Notes: generated by a model from the sequence alone, not told the origin. A stretch of DNA of 64,000 nt from Sphingomonas sp. BK345 (GCF_014193845.1 NZ_JACHZX010000001.1:62001-126000), one strand, 5' to 3'. Shown: positions 47,923-56,849, numbered from the stretch's first letter. A program made the numbers and translations.

Positions 47923-48029
47923 GATCGGGCTTCCTTAGCGATGTGGGGAGCGCAGCGTACCGCCGGCTCCCCACGATATAGGTCAGTTCTGAGACGCTTC
48001 CAAGACAGGCCGCGTCCGCACCGCCGGTG

Positions 48030-48500
48030 TTACCAACGATAGTGCGAGAAGGCGCGGTTGGCCTCGGCCATGCGGTGCGTGTCCTCCCGCTTCTTCACCG
48101 CGTTGCCGCGGTTGTTCGAGGCGTCGAGGAGCTCGCCCGAGAGGCGCGCCGACATCGTGTTCTCGCTGCGGCCGCGCGCGGCGGTGATCAGCCAGCGGAT
48201 CGCCAGCGCCTGCGCGCGCTCGGGACGCACCTCGACCGGAACCTGGTAGGTCGCACCGCCGACGCGGCGGCTGCGGACCTCGATGCCCGGCTTGATGTTG
48301 TTCAGCGCGTCGTGGAACACGCCGATCGGCTCGCGCTTGGCGCGGGTCTCGACGGTGGTGAGCGCCGAATAGACGATGCCCTCGGCGACCGACTTCTTAC
48401 CGTCGAGCATGACCGAGTTCATGAACTTGGAGAGAACCTCATCCCCGTACACGGGATCAGGCAGGATTTCCCGCTTCTCGGGACGACGACGACGCGCCAT
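48030..48500 (-). CDS. rpsG: 30S ribosomal protein S7
   Basis: S7 nucleates the 30S head and, in E. coli, represses the str operon. The 156-residue protein has [60 protein letters not shown] and [20 protein letters not shown]. Length is canonical. Confidence 0.98.
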   Translation of the reverse strand: MARRRRPEKREILPDPVYGDEVLSKFMNSVMLDGKKSVAEGIVYSALTTVETRAKREPIGVFHDALNNIKPGIEVRSRRVGGATYQVPVEVRPERAQALAIRWLITAARGRSENTMSARLSGELLDASNNRGNAVKKREDTHRMAEANRAFSHYRW

Positions 48501-48543
48501 GTGATGTTACCTTTCAATCAGCTGGTGAGAATACGGGAGCGGC

Positions 48544-48915
48544 TTACTTCGGCCGCTTCGCACCGTACTTCGAGCGCGACTGGCGGCGATCCTTGACGCC
48601 CTGTGTGTCGAGCACGCCGCGCAGCACGTGGTAGCGCACGCCCGGAAGGTCGCGCACACGGCCGCCGCGGATCAGCACCACCGAGTGCTCCTGCAGGTTG
48701 TGGCCCTCGCCCGGAATGTAGCTGATGACCTCGCGCTGGTTGGTCAGGCGGACCTTGGCCACCTTGCGCAGCGCCGAGTTCGGCTTCTTCGGGGTCGTGG
48801 TATAGACACGGGTGCAGACGCCGCGCTTCTGCGGGTTCTGCTCCATCGCAGGGACCTTGGACTTGGCCTTCTGCGGCTCGCGGCCCTTGCGGACCAGCTG
48901 GTTGATCGTCGGCAT
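48544..48915 (-). CDS. rpsL: 30S ribosomal protein S12
   Basis: S12 controls decoding accuracy and is the streptomycin-resistance protein. The 123-residue protein has [19 protein letters not shown] with the usual Lys43. The second decoding loop reads [13 protein letters not shown], with Arg (codon CGC at 48654-48652) at position 88 where E. coli has Lys. It is the first gene of the str operon, with a promoter at 49078-49106 and a leader of about 160 bases. Confidence 0.98.
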   Translation of the reverse strand: MPTINQLVRKGREPQKAKSKVPAMEQNPQKRGVCTRVYTTTPKKPNSALRKVAKVRLTNQREVISYIPGEGHNLQEHSVVLIRGGRVRDLPGVRYHVLRGVLDTQGVKDRRQSRSKYGAKRPK

Positions 48916-49077
48916 GAAGCCTTCACCTTATCTGGAGGTTACTTTGCTGGAGCCCTGACAAGACTTGGAATACGAAAAGGACCGTGCGGCAGCCGGTAAC
49001 GGCGGCCTCAGGCCCTTGATGCATCCAGCAATGTTCAAGCTGCCGGGCAGAAGTTGCCTTCCACCCGGACGGGGGCG

Positions 49078-49106
49078 CCTATACGCGCGCCGGGCGCGTC
49101 GGTCAA
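49078..49106 (-). promoter_or_regulatory. sigma70-type promoter of the str operon
   Basis: TTGACC (49106-49101, minus strand), a 17-base GC-rich spacer and TATAGG (49083-49078) match the sigma70 pattern with ideal spacing, about 162 bases before the rpsL ATG. Confidence 0.65.
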
Positions 49107-49122
49107 TCGCCCGCTCTCTCGC

Positions 49123-49476
49123 TCACTTGAGCGGGTCGTGCCCCCAGTTCATCAGCGAGTAGCGCCAGTCGGAGTGCTCCTTGTCCTTCGCCGGCCCGCC
49201 CTGCGCGAGGTGGCGGTGGACGTAGCCGAGCACCGTCTTCATGTGCGTGTAATCATCGTCGGTGAGGTCGGCCTTCTTGGTGCGCTTGAGTTCGACGATG
49301 CGTCGGCCGGAGCGATGCCCGACGCTCTCGCCGTCGCCTTTGCCGTCGTCGCCCTTCCAGCCGACCCGCTTGCTGTCGTCGCTGTCGAGGAAGCGCTCCA
49401 GCTCGGCCGGGGCCATATTGACCGCCTCGTTGAACTCCTTGGCGATCCGATCGTGATCGTCGTGCTGCTCGGCCAT
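49123..49476 (-). CDS. DUF3140 domain-containing protein
   Basis: The 117-residue soluble protein has EFNEAVNMAPAELERFLDSD, the Gly/Lys-rich SVGHRSGRRIVELKRTKKAD, and DDYTHMKTVLGYVHRHLAQG ending SLMNWGHDPLK, which is the DUF3140 pattern. Function is unknown; related proteins occur in fungi and bacteria and are very hydrophilic. GGAGA upstream supports the ATG at 49476. It lies 44 bases after the amidohydrolase stop and probably shares no function with it. Confidence 0.85.
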   Translation of the reverse strand: MAEQHDDHDRIAKEFNEAVNMAPAELERFLDSDDSKRVGWKGDDGKGDGESVGHRSGRRIVELKRTKKADLTDDDYTHMKTVLGYVHRHLAQGGPAKDKEHSDWRYSLMNWGHDPLK

Positions 49477-49520
49477 GTCGCTCTCCTCGCGCGGTGAAAG
49501 CGCGAGGAGAGTGAAGGGTT

Positions 49521-50804
49521 TCACTTCACCTCGACGCCGCCCTTCACCACCGCGACCGGGTGCTCCAGCACGGTGACGTCGCGCAGCGGGTCGCCGCGGA
49601 CCGCGACCATGTCGCCGAAACGCCCGACTGCGATCGTCCCGACGTCGGCCTCGCGCCCGAGCGCGCGTGCGGCGCTGGTGGTGGCCGCGCGGATCGCGTC
49701 GAGCGGGGTCATGCCCCATTGCACCATCTTGGCGAACTGCCTGGCATTGTCGCCGTGCGGATAGACGCCCGCGTCGGTGCCGAAGGTCATCGCCACGCCC
49801 ATGCGGAAGGCGCGCTGGAAGGTCTGGCGCTGCTTGAGCCCGATCGCCTTCTCCTTGTCGAGGCTTTCCTGCTCGGTGCCGTTCTTGGTGCCGGTAGCGA
49901 GGATATAATCGTCGTTGTAGATATCCATGTCGAACCAGGTCTTGTGCTCGATCGCGAGCTTCATCGCCTCGTCCGAGGCGAGGCTGACGTGCTCGATCGT
50001 GTCGATGCCGGCGCGGATCGCGGCCTTGATCCCATCGTCGCCGTGCGCGTGCGCCGCCACCTTGAGGTGGAGCATATGCGCCTCGTCCGCGATCGCGCGC
50101 ATCTCCTCCTCGCTGAGCTGCTGCCCGCCGACCGAGTCGCCCAGCGAGAAGACGCCGCCGGTGGCGCAGATCTTGATCACCTCGGCGCCATATTTGTGCA
50201 GCCACCGCACCTTGGCGCGCGCCTCCTCGGGCGAGTTCACCACCGAGGGCAGCTTCTTGTCGTAGGAGGGCGGCAGCGCGTTGTCGTCGCAATGCCCGCC
50301 GGTCGCGCCGATGGCATAGCCCGCGGGCACGATTCGCGGCCCGATCACCCAACCGCCGTCGATCGCCTCCTTGAGGCCGATGTCCTGAAAGTCCCCCGCG
50401 CCGACGTTGCGCACGGTGGTGAAGCCCGCGCGTAGCGTCTTGGCGGCGTTGGCGACGCTGATCGCGCCCCAGAAGCTGTCGGTGTACTTGAGCGTCTGAT
50501 ACCCGCCGATCTCGGCCAGGCTGGTGAGGTGGACATGCATGTCGATCAGCCCGGGGACGAGCGTGACGTCGCCGAGATCGACGCGGCGCGCGTCCACCGG
50601 GATCGCGGGGCGGCTCGCCCCGCCGGCGGCGACCGCGGCGATGCGGCCGTCGGTGACGACGATCACCGGGTCGGACACGATCGCACCCTTGTCGACGTCG
50701 AGCATGCGCGCCGCGGTGACGACGACGCTCTCCGCGCTCGCCGGCCCCGCGCCGGCGAGCGCGATGGCCACCGCGGCGACGCGCGGCAGGACGGTCAGTC
50801 TCAT
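49521..50804 (-). CDS. exported amidohydrolase family protein
   Basis: The 427-residue protein has a signal peptide (MRLTVLPRVAAVAIALAGAG, cleaved near ASA-ES), the metal motif VPGLIDMHVHL, a Lys-region, KVAAHAHGDDGIKAAIRAGI, DTIEHVSLAS and the last metal Asp in MTFGTDAGVYPHGDN. This is the imidazolonepropionase/Xaa-Pro dipeptidase-like branch of the amidohydrolase superfamily, often found as periplasmic enzymes in sphingomonads. Substrate is not predictable from sequence. Confidence 0.9.
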   Translation of the reverse strand: MRLTVLPRVAAVAIALAGAGPASAESVVVTAARMLDVDKGAIVSDPVIVVTDGRIAAVAAGGASRPAIPVDARRVDLGDVTLVPGLIDMHVHLTSLAEIGGYQTLKYTDSFWGAISVANAAKTLRAGFTTVRNVGAGDFQDIGLKEAIDGGWVIGPRIVPAGYAIGATGGHCDDNALPPSYDKKLPSVVNSPEEARAKVRWLHKYGAEVIKICATGGVFSLGDSVGGQQLSEEEMRAIADEAHMLHLKVAAHAHGDDGIKAAIRAGIDTIEHVSLASDEAMKLAIEHKTWFDMDIYNDDYILATGTKNGTEQESLDKEKAIGLKQRQTFQRAFRMGVAMTFGTDAGVYPHGDNARQFAKMVQWGMTPLDAIRAATTSAARALGREADVGTIAVGRFGDMVAVRGDPLRDVTVLEHPVAVVKGGVEVK

Positions 50805-50884
50805 ACGTGTTTCCCCCTTGTTTCCCGGCACGATGGCCGAGTTGCGCCAGGGAAGGAAGAGGGGCTGGCGGACGGTCGCCGCCC

Positions 50885-51772
50885 TCAGTCGCGCAGCCGT
50901 TCGCTGAGAAAGGCGATGAGCGCCTCGACTCGCGCGGGTCGAAGCGCGCTCGGCGGGGTGAGAAGGTGGAGGCCGATCGGCGCCGGCGCCCAGTCCGGCA
51001 TGATCTCCACTACCCGCCCCGCGGCGATCCCGGCGCCGACGATGAAGCCCGGCAGTCGCGCGATGCCCAGCCCCGCCTCCAGTGCGGGCACCAGCGCGTC
51101 GCCGCTGTTCGCCGCGAGCGGTCCCTGCGCCTTCACCGACACCTCGGCGCCGTCGCGCGAGCGAAAGCGCCACGGGCCGGTCAGGTTGGTATAGCCCAGC
51201 AGCCGATGCTCGCCGAGCTGCGACGGGTGAGTCGGCGTGCCGTGCGTCGCGAGATAGGCAGGCGCCGCGACGACATGCGCCGTGATCGTGCACAGCCGGC
51301 GCGCGCGCAGCGAACTGTCGGGCAGGTCGGCGATCCGCAGCGCCACGTCGAACCCCTCGGCGACGATGTCGACGCGCGAGTCGGCGAGGTGGAGCTCGAT
51401 CTCGATCGCGGGATGCGCCGCTAGGAAATCGGCCACGGCAGGAGCGACGTGCTTGAGCCCGAAGCTCATCGGCGCCGCCAGCCGCACGCGTCCGGCCGGC
51501 GCGAGCGCGCCGTCGCGCGCGGCCTCCTCGGCGGCATGCGCCTCCGCGACGATCCGTGCGGCATGCTCGGCTAGGGGGCGCCCGGCCTCGGTCAGCGCGA
51601 GCCGGCGCGAGGTTCGATGGAACAGAGACACCTGCAGCTGCGCTTCCAGCCGCGACACGCCCTTGGAGACCGTCGCCTTGCTAAGCCCGATCGCGTCCGC
51701 CGCCGCGCTGAACGAGCGATGCTCGGCCACCGCCGCGAAGATCGCCCAGGCCTCGAGATCGGGGAGCCGCAT
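50885..51772 (-). CDS. LysR family transcriptional regulator
   Basis: The 295-residue protein has the N-terminal helix-turn-helix (RLPDLEAWAIFAAVAEHRSF, then SAAADAIGLSKATVSKGVSR, RLEAQLQVSLFHRTSRRLAL) and a periplasmic-binding-like effector domain (about 90-290). The start at 51772 fits the family; an ATG at 51808 adds 12 residues. It is divergent from wrbA, the usual arrangement of a LysR protein and its target. Confidence 0.93.
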   Translation of the reverse strand: MRLPDLEAWAIFAAVAEHRSFSAAADAIGLSKATVSKGVSRLEAQLQVSLFHRTSRRLALTEAGRPLAEHAARIVAEAHAAEEAARDGALAPAGRVRLAAPMSFGLKHVAPAVADFLAAHPAIEIELHLADSRVDIVAEGFDVALRIADLPDSSLRARRLCTITAHVVAAPAYLATHGTPTHPSQLGEHRLLGYTNLTGPWRFRSRDGAEVSVKAQGPLAANSGDALVPALEAGLGIARLPGFIVGAGIAAGRVVEIMPDWAPAPIGLHLLTPPSALRPARVEALIAFLSERLRD

Positions 51773-51791
51773 CGTCACCGGCGTAGAGGCC

Positions 51792-51806
51792 GAAACGATC
51801 CGTTTC
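51792..51806. promoter_or_regulatory. palindrome in the lysR-wrbA gap
   Basis: GAAACG-ATC-CGTTTC is a 6-bp inverted repeat with a 3-base centre, 20 bases from the lysR ATG. It could be the LysR protein's own binding site; inferred. Confidence 0.4.
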
Positions 51807-51908
51807 AATCGGGCGCGTTCCGTCGGGGCCTGCGCTTACCTAGGTTGATCGTACCCGAGCGCGTTACCGACGCGCGCCCTGCCCTAATCCGCACCAGGAG
51901 CCACTGCC

Positions 51909-52511
51909 ATGACCAAGGTCCTCGTCCTCTATTATTCGTCCTACGGCCATATCGAGAAGATGGCCGACGCGGTCGCGGAAGGCGCGCGGGCGGGCGGCGC
52001 CGAGGTCGACATCCGTCGCGTGGCGGAGACCGCCCCCGCCGAGATCGTCGCCGCGGCCGGCTTCAAGACCGACACTGCGCACCCCGAGATCGAGGGTCCC
52101 GACGCGCTCGCCGGCTATGACGCGATCATCGTCGGCGCGCCGACGCGTTACGGCCGCATGCCGAGCCAGATGGCGGCGTTCTGGGACACCACCGGCGGGC
52201 TGTGGATGAAGGGCGCGCTGGTCGGCAAGGTCGGCGGCGCCTTCACCTCGACCGCTAGCCAGCACGGCGGCCAGGAGACCACGCTCTTCTCGATCATTAC
52301 CAACCTGCTCCACCACGGCATGACGATCGTCGGTCTCGACTACGGCTACCAGGGTCAGATGGGCGTCAAGGAAGTGCACGGCGGCACCCCCTATGGCGCC
52401 TCGACGTTGGCCGACGGCGACGGCAGCCGCCAGCCGAGCCAGGTCGATCTCGACGGCGCGCGCTATCAGGGCAAGCGCATCGCCGAGACCGCGGCCAAGC
52501 TGAAAGGCTGA
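51909..52511 (+). CDS. wrbA: NAD(P)H:quinone oxidoreductase, WrbA type
   Basis: WrbA is a tetrameric FMN flavodoxin-like enzyme that reduces quinones by two electrons. The 200-residue protein has [20 protein letters not shown] (FMN phosphate loop), [40 protein letters not shown] and [14 protein letters not shown]. Length is canonical. It is followed by a strong hairpin. Confidence 0.96.
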   Translation: MTKVLVLYYSSYGHIEKMADAVAEGARAGGAEVDIRRVAETAPAEIVAAAGFKTDTAHPEIEGPDALAGYDAIIVGAPTRYGRMPSQMAAFWDTTGGLWMKGALVGKVGGAFTSTASQHGGQETTLFSIITNLLHHGMTIVGLDYGYQGQMGVKEVHGGTPYGASTLADGDGSRQPSQVDLDGARYQGKRIAETAAKLKG

Positions 52512-52518
52512 GCCCTCT

Positions 52519-52561
52519 CCCCGCCTCGGAGCGGCCGCGACAGTGCCGCTTCGGGGCGGGG
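52519..52561 (+). terminator. terminator-like hairpin after wrbA
   Basis: CCCCGCCTCGGAGCGGC (52519-52535) pairs with GCCGCTTCGGGGCGGGG (52545-52561), 17 bp with two G-T or mismatched pairs. No T run follows; it lies between convergent wrbA and the lacI-type gene. Confidence 0.6.
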
Positions 52562-52583
52562 CGTCGCGCCGCCGGCGCTCATC

Positions 52584-53612
52584 TCAGCCCGCGGTCGACT
52601 CGCGCTCGATCAGCTCATAGTCGACCAACTCGTCCTCGGCCTCGGCCAACTCGCCGCGCCGGCCCGCGCGAATCAGCATCTCGGCGGCGCGATACGCCAT
52701 CAGTTGGATCGGCTGGCGCACGGTCGTCAGCGCGGGCGAGATCAGCGACGCCATCGTCGTGTCGTCGAAACCGGTCACGGCCAGGTCACGCGGCAGCCGC
52801 AGCCCGCGACGGTGCGCCTCGCCGATCACGCCGGCTGCCATGTCGTCGTTGCTGCACATGATAGCGCTGGGACGATCGGCGGGCGACAGCAGTGCAGAGC
52901 CGGCGGCGATGCCCGACTCATGGTCGAAACGCCCCTCGAACAATAGCCGCGTGTCCGCGGCGATCCCGGCGCCCGCGAGCGCGTCGTGATAACCGTGGAT
53001 CCGGTCGGCGCTGTCGGAATGGTTGGGCGGCCCCGAGACGAGCGCGATGCGGCGATGGCCGCGCTCGATCAGGCGCCGCGTCAAAGCCCGCATCGCCGCG
53101 CGATTGTCGATCCTGACGGTGGCGGTGCCTGGCAGCGTCGCACCGGTCGCGATCGCGGCTGCGGGCACGCCGAGCGCATCCACGACGCCCGCCTCGCTCA
53201 GCAACTCGGCGAAGGGCGGGATCAGCAGCAGCGCGTCCGCCCCGCCGCGCACCAGCGCGCGCGCCGCGGCCTCCGCGGCCTCGTGGGTGAGCCGCTGCTC
53301 CTCGCGCAACAGCAGCTGGAGCCCGTGCGCGTTGGTGGCGCGCAGCGAGCCGGTCAGGATGGCGTCCAGGAAGGGCGTGCGCGCGCCGCTGTAGATCAGC
53401 CCCACCGTCGTGGCGCGCGCGCGCGCGAGCAGGCGCGCGCTGACGTTGGGGACATAGCCCAGCTCGTCGATCGCGGCGCGCACCGCCGCGACCGTCGCGG
53501 GGGCGGCGCGGCCGGCGCCGTTGATGACGTTCGAGACCGTCATCGGCGAGACGCCGGCGCGCGCCGCGACCGCACGCATCGTGACCCCGCGCTCGCCGCG
53601 CCGCTCGCTCAT
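52584..53612 (-). CDS. LacI family transcriptional regulator
   Basis: The 342-residue protein has the LacI headpiece (VTMRAVAARAGVSPMTVSNV, then INGAGRAAPATVAAVRAAID, ELGYVPNVSARLLARARATT) and the sugar-binding core (VGLIYSGARTPFLDAILTGS, PSAIMCSNDDMAAGVIGEAH, AVTGFDDTTMASLISPALTT). It is the last gene of the eight-gene minus-strand sugar locus, 65 bases after the GMC gene. It is the obvious candidate to bind the GTTTAGCGCTAAAC palindrome at the other end of the locus, with a sugar as inducer. Confidence 0.95.
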   Translation of the reverse strand: MSERRGERGVTMRAVAARAGVSPMTVSNVINGAGRAAPATVAAVRAAIDELGYVPNVSARLLARARATTVGLIYSGARTPFLDAILTGSLRATNAHGLQLLLREEQRLTHEAAEAAARALVRGGADALLLIPPFAELLSEAGVVDALGVPAAAIATGATLPGTATVRIDNRAAMRALTRRLIERGHRRIALVSGPPNHSDSADRIHGYHDALAGAGIAADTRLLFEGRFDHESGIAAGSALLSPADRPSAIMCSNDDMAAGVIGEAHRRGLRLPRDLAVTGFDDTTMASLISPALTTVRQPIQLMAYRAAEMLIRAGRRGELAEAEDELVDYELIERESTAG

Positions 53613-53677
53613 CGCGCGCGGCCGGTCACGGGCGGGCGCCGCATCGGCTCAGCCGCCGGGCGCGGGGTGACACGTCG

Positions 53678-55360
53678 TCAGATCAACCCCGCCTTCTTGG
53701 CATTCACCGCGTGGTCCGCCGCGCGGGCGGTCAGCGCCATGAAGGTGAGCGACGGGTTGATGCACGAGATCGAGTTCATCTGCGCACCGTCGGTGACGAA
53801 CAGGTTGGGCGCGTCATGTGCCTGGCTGAAGCCGTTGAGCACCGAGGCGCGCGGGTCGCGACCCATGCGCGCGCCACCCATCTCGTGGATCGCGTCGCCC
53901 GGGACGTGCTCGTCCTCGCTGCTGCGGACGTTGAGCAGCCCCGCCTTGCGGAGCATCTCCTCGCCCTGCTGGCGCGCGTCAGTCATCATCTTCAGCTCGT
54001 TGTCGCGGAAGCGGACGTCGAAGCGCATCAGCGGCACGCCGAACCGGTCCACCTTGTCGGGGTGGAGCGAGACGTGGTTGTCCTCATAGGGCAGGCACTC
54101 GCCGAACGCGCCCATCGAGAACTGCCACGGGCCGTATTGGCGCATGCCCTGCTTCATCGACGCGCCGAAGCCCTTGGGCTTGGCGGGGTCGCGCCGCGCG
54201 CTGCCCTGGTAGCCGTAGCCGCGGCGGAAGCCGAGCCCCTCGTCGCCGTTGTTGTTGCGGAAGCGCGGGATGTACACGCCGCCCGGACGGCGCCCGAACT
54301 CGATATACTCGTCCATCCCCGGGATCTCGCCGGCGATGTTGACGCGGAAGATATGATCCATGACGTAGCGGCCGAGCGTGCCGCTGCTGTTGAAGTAGCT
54401 CTTCGAGCTCCCTGCCGGGCGCGAGTTCATCAGGATCTGGTTCGACGCCATCGCCGAAGCGCAGAGGAAGACAATGTCGGCGTTGACCGTCTCGGCCTGA
54501 CCGGTCTTGGCGTCGACGAAGCGGACGCCCGTCACGCGCTTGCGCTGTGGATCATATTCGAGGTTGGTCACCACCGCGTCCGAGCGCAGCGTGAAGCGTC
54601 CCGTGGCGCGCGCCGCCGGCAGCGTCACCGCCTGGGTCGAGAAATAGGCGCCGAACGAGCAGCCGCGGCCGCACTGGTTACGCACCTGGCACTTGCTGCG
54701 GTTCTGGTCGGGCTTGTCCTCGGTCATGTTGGACAGGCGCGTATTGATCAGCTTGCGCCCGGGGAACGCGCCCTCGAGCCGCTGCTTGAACCACTTCTCC
54801 GCGACGTTCATCGGCATCGGCGGCTGGAACTGGCTGTCCGGCAGGTAGGGCAGGTTCTCGCGCGAGCCCGACACGCCGATATATTTCTCGACGTAATCGT
54901 ACCACGGCGCGACGTCGTCATAGCGGATCGGCCAGTCGCCGCCGACATTCTCCTTCTTGTTCGCCTCGAAGTCGGCCGGGCTCCAGCGGAAGCACCAGCG
55001 ACCCCAGATCAGCGACTTGCCGCCGACCGCGGCGGGGCGGATCCAGTAGAACTTGCTGCCCTCGTCATAGGCGTACGGGTTCAACCGGTCATTGTTGTAA
55101 TATTTCTGGGTGCTCGGCGAGACATACCCGTGCGTGGTGATGAAATAGTCGCTCTTCACCAGCTCCGGCGGCATCATGTCGCGCGCCGGGATCTCGTAGG
55201 CGGGCTTGCCGTCGTAGGTATAATCGGTCTGATGCTCGACCATGATCCCACGGTCGAGCATCAGGACGCGCATGCCTTTCTCGGTCAGTTCCTTGGCGGC
55301 GAAGCCGCCGCTGACACCGGAGCCGATGACGATCGCGTCGAATTTGTTGGTAGCTGCCAT
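53678..55360 (-). CDS. GMC family oxidoreductase (glycoside 3-dehydrogenase-like catalytic subunit)
   Basis: The 560-residue flavoprotein has the FAD motif DAIVIGSGVSGGFAAKELTE (residues 8-27), GGKSLIWGRWCFRW, and the catalytic His (near 492, DAIHEMGGARMG) and Asn (near 535, SISCINPSLTFM) of GMC enzymes. C224, C230 and C234 (CQVRNQCGRGC) match the CX5CX3C spacing of the 3Fe-4S ligands in bacterial FAD glucose dehydrogenase. There is no export signal; the Tat-tagged small subunit encoded two genes upstream would carry it across. Best reading: periplasmic oxidation of a sugar C1 or C3 hydroxyl, with electrons to cytochrome c. Confidence 0.92.
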   Translation of the reverse strand: MAATNKFDAIVIGSGVSGGFAAKELTEKGMRVLMLDRGIMVEHQTDYTYDGKPAYEIPARDMMPPELVKSDYFITTHGYVSPSTQKYYNNDRLNPYAYDEGSKFYWIRPAAVGGKSLIWGRWCFRWSPADFEANKKENVGGDWPIRYDDVAPWYDYVEKYIGVSGSRENLPYLPDSQFQPPMPMNVAEKWFKQRLEGAFPGRKLINTRLSNMTEDKPDQNRSKCQVRNQCGRGCSFGAYFSTQAVTLPAARATGRFTLRSDAVVTNLEYDPQRKRVTGVRFVDAKTGQAETVNADIVFLCASAMASNQILMNSRPAGSSKSYFNSSGTLGRYVMDHIFRVNIAGEIPGMDEYIEFGRRPGGVYIPRFRNNNGDEGLGFRRGYGYQGSARRDPAKPKGFGASMKQGMRQYGPWQFSMGAFGECLPYEDNHVSLHPDKVDRFGVPLMRFDVRFRDNELKMMTDARQQGEEMLRKAGLLNVRSSEDEHVPGDAIHEMGGARMGRDPRASVLNGFSQAHDAPNLFVTDGAQMNSISCINPSLTFMALTARAADHAVNAKKAGLI

Positions 55361-55384
55361 GATCCCCTCCCGGGATGAGTGTCG

Positions 55385-56224
55385 TCAGAAGCGCAGCTTG
55401 CGCAGCGTCTGGAAGCTGGTGGTGATGTCGGGGATGTAGGGCGCGGGCGACTCGTCGTTCTCGACGTAGAAGTGCTTCACGCCGGCCATCGTGTTGAGCT
55501 TGAACAGCTTGCCGAAGTCGATCGTGCCGAGCCCGACCGAGGTCATCTTGCCGTCGGGGCGTTGGTCCTTGACGTGATAGGCGTAGATCCGCCCCGCCAT
55601 CCGCTTGATCAGCGCGGCCGCGTCCTCGCCGGCGTGGATCGCCCAGTAGAGGTCGATCTCGACCTTCACCAGCTTGGGATCGGTGCCCTTGATGAAGCGG
55701 TCGTACAGGCTGACGCCGTCGGGCTTGTTGGTGAATTCGAAATCGTGGTTGTGATAGGCGAAGCCCAGCCCGTTCTGCGCCAGCTCGCGCGCGAACTTGT
55801 TGAAGTTCGGCAGTGCCGCTTCCCAGGCCGCGGCGGTGCGATGCTCGTCCGTCATGTACGGCAGCACGATCGTGTCGGCGCCGAGCGTCTTGGCCATCTT
55901 CACGCTGTCGTCGAACTTGTTGAGCAGCAGGTCGTAGCCGACGTGGATCGACGGCGAGGTCAGACCCAGCCGGTCCATCGTCCGGCGCAGCATGGCGTGA
56001 TCCATGCTGTCATAGCCACCGCCGCCGTACTCGACCTCGCGGTAGCCGATCTTGGCGATCTGCCCGAGCGTGGCGACCGGGTCCTTCTGGAACAGCTCGC
56101 GGACGGTGTAGAGCTGGATACCCACCTTGCCGAGCTGCGCGGCCGACGCGGGCAGTGCGCCCGCGACACCGAGGGCGGCGAGACCGGCGCTGCCGGCCAG
56201 GAACGTGCGACGATCCGTCATCAT
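55385..56224 (-). CDS. Tat-exported sugar phosphate isomerase/epimerase-like TIM barrel (A)
   Basis: The 279-residue protein begins with a twin-arginine signal (MMTDRRTFLAGSAGLAALG, cleaved near ASA-AQ). The xylose-isomerase-like barrel shows YREVEYGGGGYDS, NGLGFAYHNHDFEFTNKPDG, VKVEIDLYWAIHAGEDAAAL, YAYHVKDQRPDGKM and FYVENDESPAPY. Conserved Glu, Asp/His and His positions suggest a divalent-metal site. A periplasmic isomerase or lyase acting on the keto product of the GMC enzyme is inferred. The start overlaps the previous stop (ATGA). Confidence 0.88.
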   Translation of the reverse strand: MMTDRRTFLAGSAGLAALGVAGALPASAAQLGKVGIQLYTVRELFQKDPVATLGQIAKIGYREVEYGGGGYDSMDHAMLRRTMDRLGLTSPSIHVGYDLLLNKFDDSVKMAKTLGADTIVLPYMTDEHRTAAAWEAALPNFNKFARELAQNGLGFAYHNHDFEFTNKPDGVSLYDRFIKGTDPKLVKVEIDLYWAIHAGEDAAALIKRMAGRIYAYHVKDQRPDGKMTSVGLGTIDFGKLFKLNTMAGVKHFYVENDESPAPYIPDITTSFQTLRKLRF

Positions 56225-56790
56225 GAGGAATAGACCTTGTTGACCTTGGAGTAGAGGAAGGCGCCGTCATATTGGCCGGGCACCGGCAGATATTCGCGCT
56301 CCTGCGTGATGCCGATCTCGGACGTGTAATAGCCCACGATCACCATCTGGCGGAACGGCTCGAAGAAGGCGGCGCCGCCGGGCACCTTGTCCTCCATCGC
56401 CAGCGTCAGCAACGCGTCCTGTTGCGCCGGGGTGACCGCGGTAGCGCTCTTCTTGTAATCGGCGCGGCTGCGCGCCTCGATCGCGTCGAGACCCGCGATA
56501 ATCGGCACGCGGTCGCTCGGCTCGGACCAGTCGGCGAGCAGCTTCTCGATATATTGGGGCACCTCCGCCGCGATCGCGCCGGGCGTGTCGGTCGCCGGGA
56601 TCACGCGATCGCTCAGCGCTGCCATCAGCGCCTTCTGCGCCGGCGTGAACACCTGCACCGACGGCGGTCCGGTGTTGATCACCCCGAACGCCTGCTGCGA
56701 GGCGGCGCCGGCGGCGCGTGCGATGGGGGCGAAGAGTTGGCTGCCGAACATCGCGACGATGCCCGCGAGCGCGTCTCTGCGGTCGATCAC
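56221..56790 (-). CDS. gluconate 2-dehydrogenase subunit 3 family protein (small subunit of the GMC enzyme)
   Basis: The 189-residue protein starts with GTG, has GGAGA six bases upstream and carries a twin-arginine signal (IDRRDALAGIVAMFGSQLF, then PIARAAG). The mature part has FTPAQKALMAALSDRVIPAT, DTPGAIAAEVPQYIEKLLAD and FEPFRQMVIVGYYTSEIG, the subunit-3 pattern. In known glucose, gluconate and glycoside dehydrogenases this subunit chaperones and exports the GMC subunit by hitchhiking on Tat. Overlaps its downstream neighbour by 4 bases. Confidence 0.92.
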   Translation of the reverse strand: MIDRRDALAGIVAMFGSQLFAPIARAAGAASQQAFGVINTGPPSVQVFTPAQKALMAALSDRVIPATDTPGAIAAEVPQYIEKLLADWSEPSDRVPIIAGLDAIEARSRADYKKSATAVTPAQQDALLTLAMEDKVPGGAAFFEPFRQMVIVGYYTSEIGITQEREYLPVPGQYDGAFLYSKVNKVYSS

Positions 56791-56849
56791 TTGGTTTCTC
56801 CGTTCAGGTCCCGTGCGCCCGCGCGGGCGCCGCTGCTCGTGTTGGTCAT
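56787..56849 (-). CDS. 20-residue micro-ORF linking two sugar-locus genes
   Basis: ATG at 56849 overlaps the stop of the upstream isomerase gene (ATGA), and its TGA overlaps the GTG start of the subunit-3 gene (GTGA). It reads MTNTSSGARAGARDLNGETK. AGGAAGC precedes the ATG. It may be a coupling device that moves ribosomes between the two genes rather than a functional peptide; it has no recognisable family. Confidence 0.4.
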   Translation of the reverse strand: MTNTSSGARAGARDLNGETK

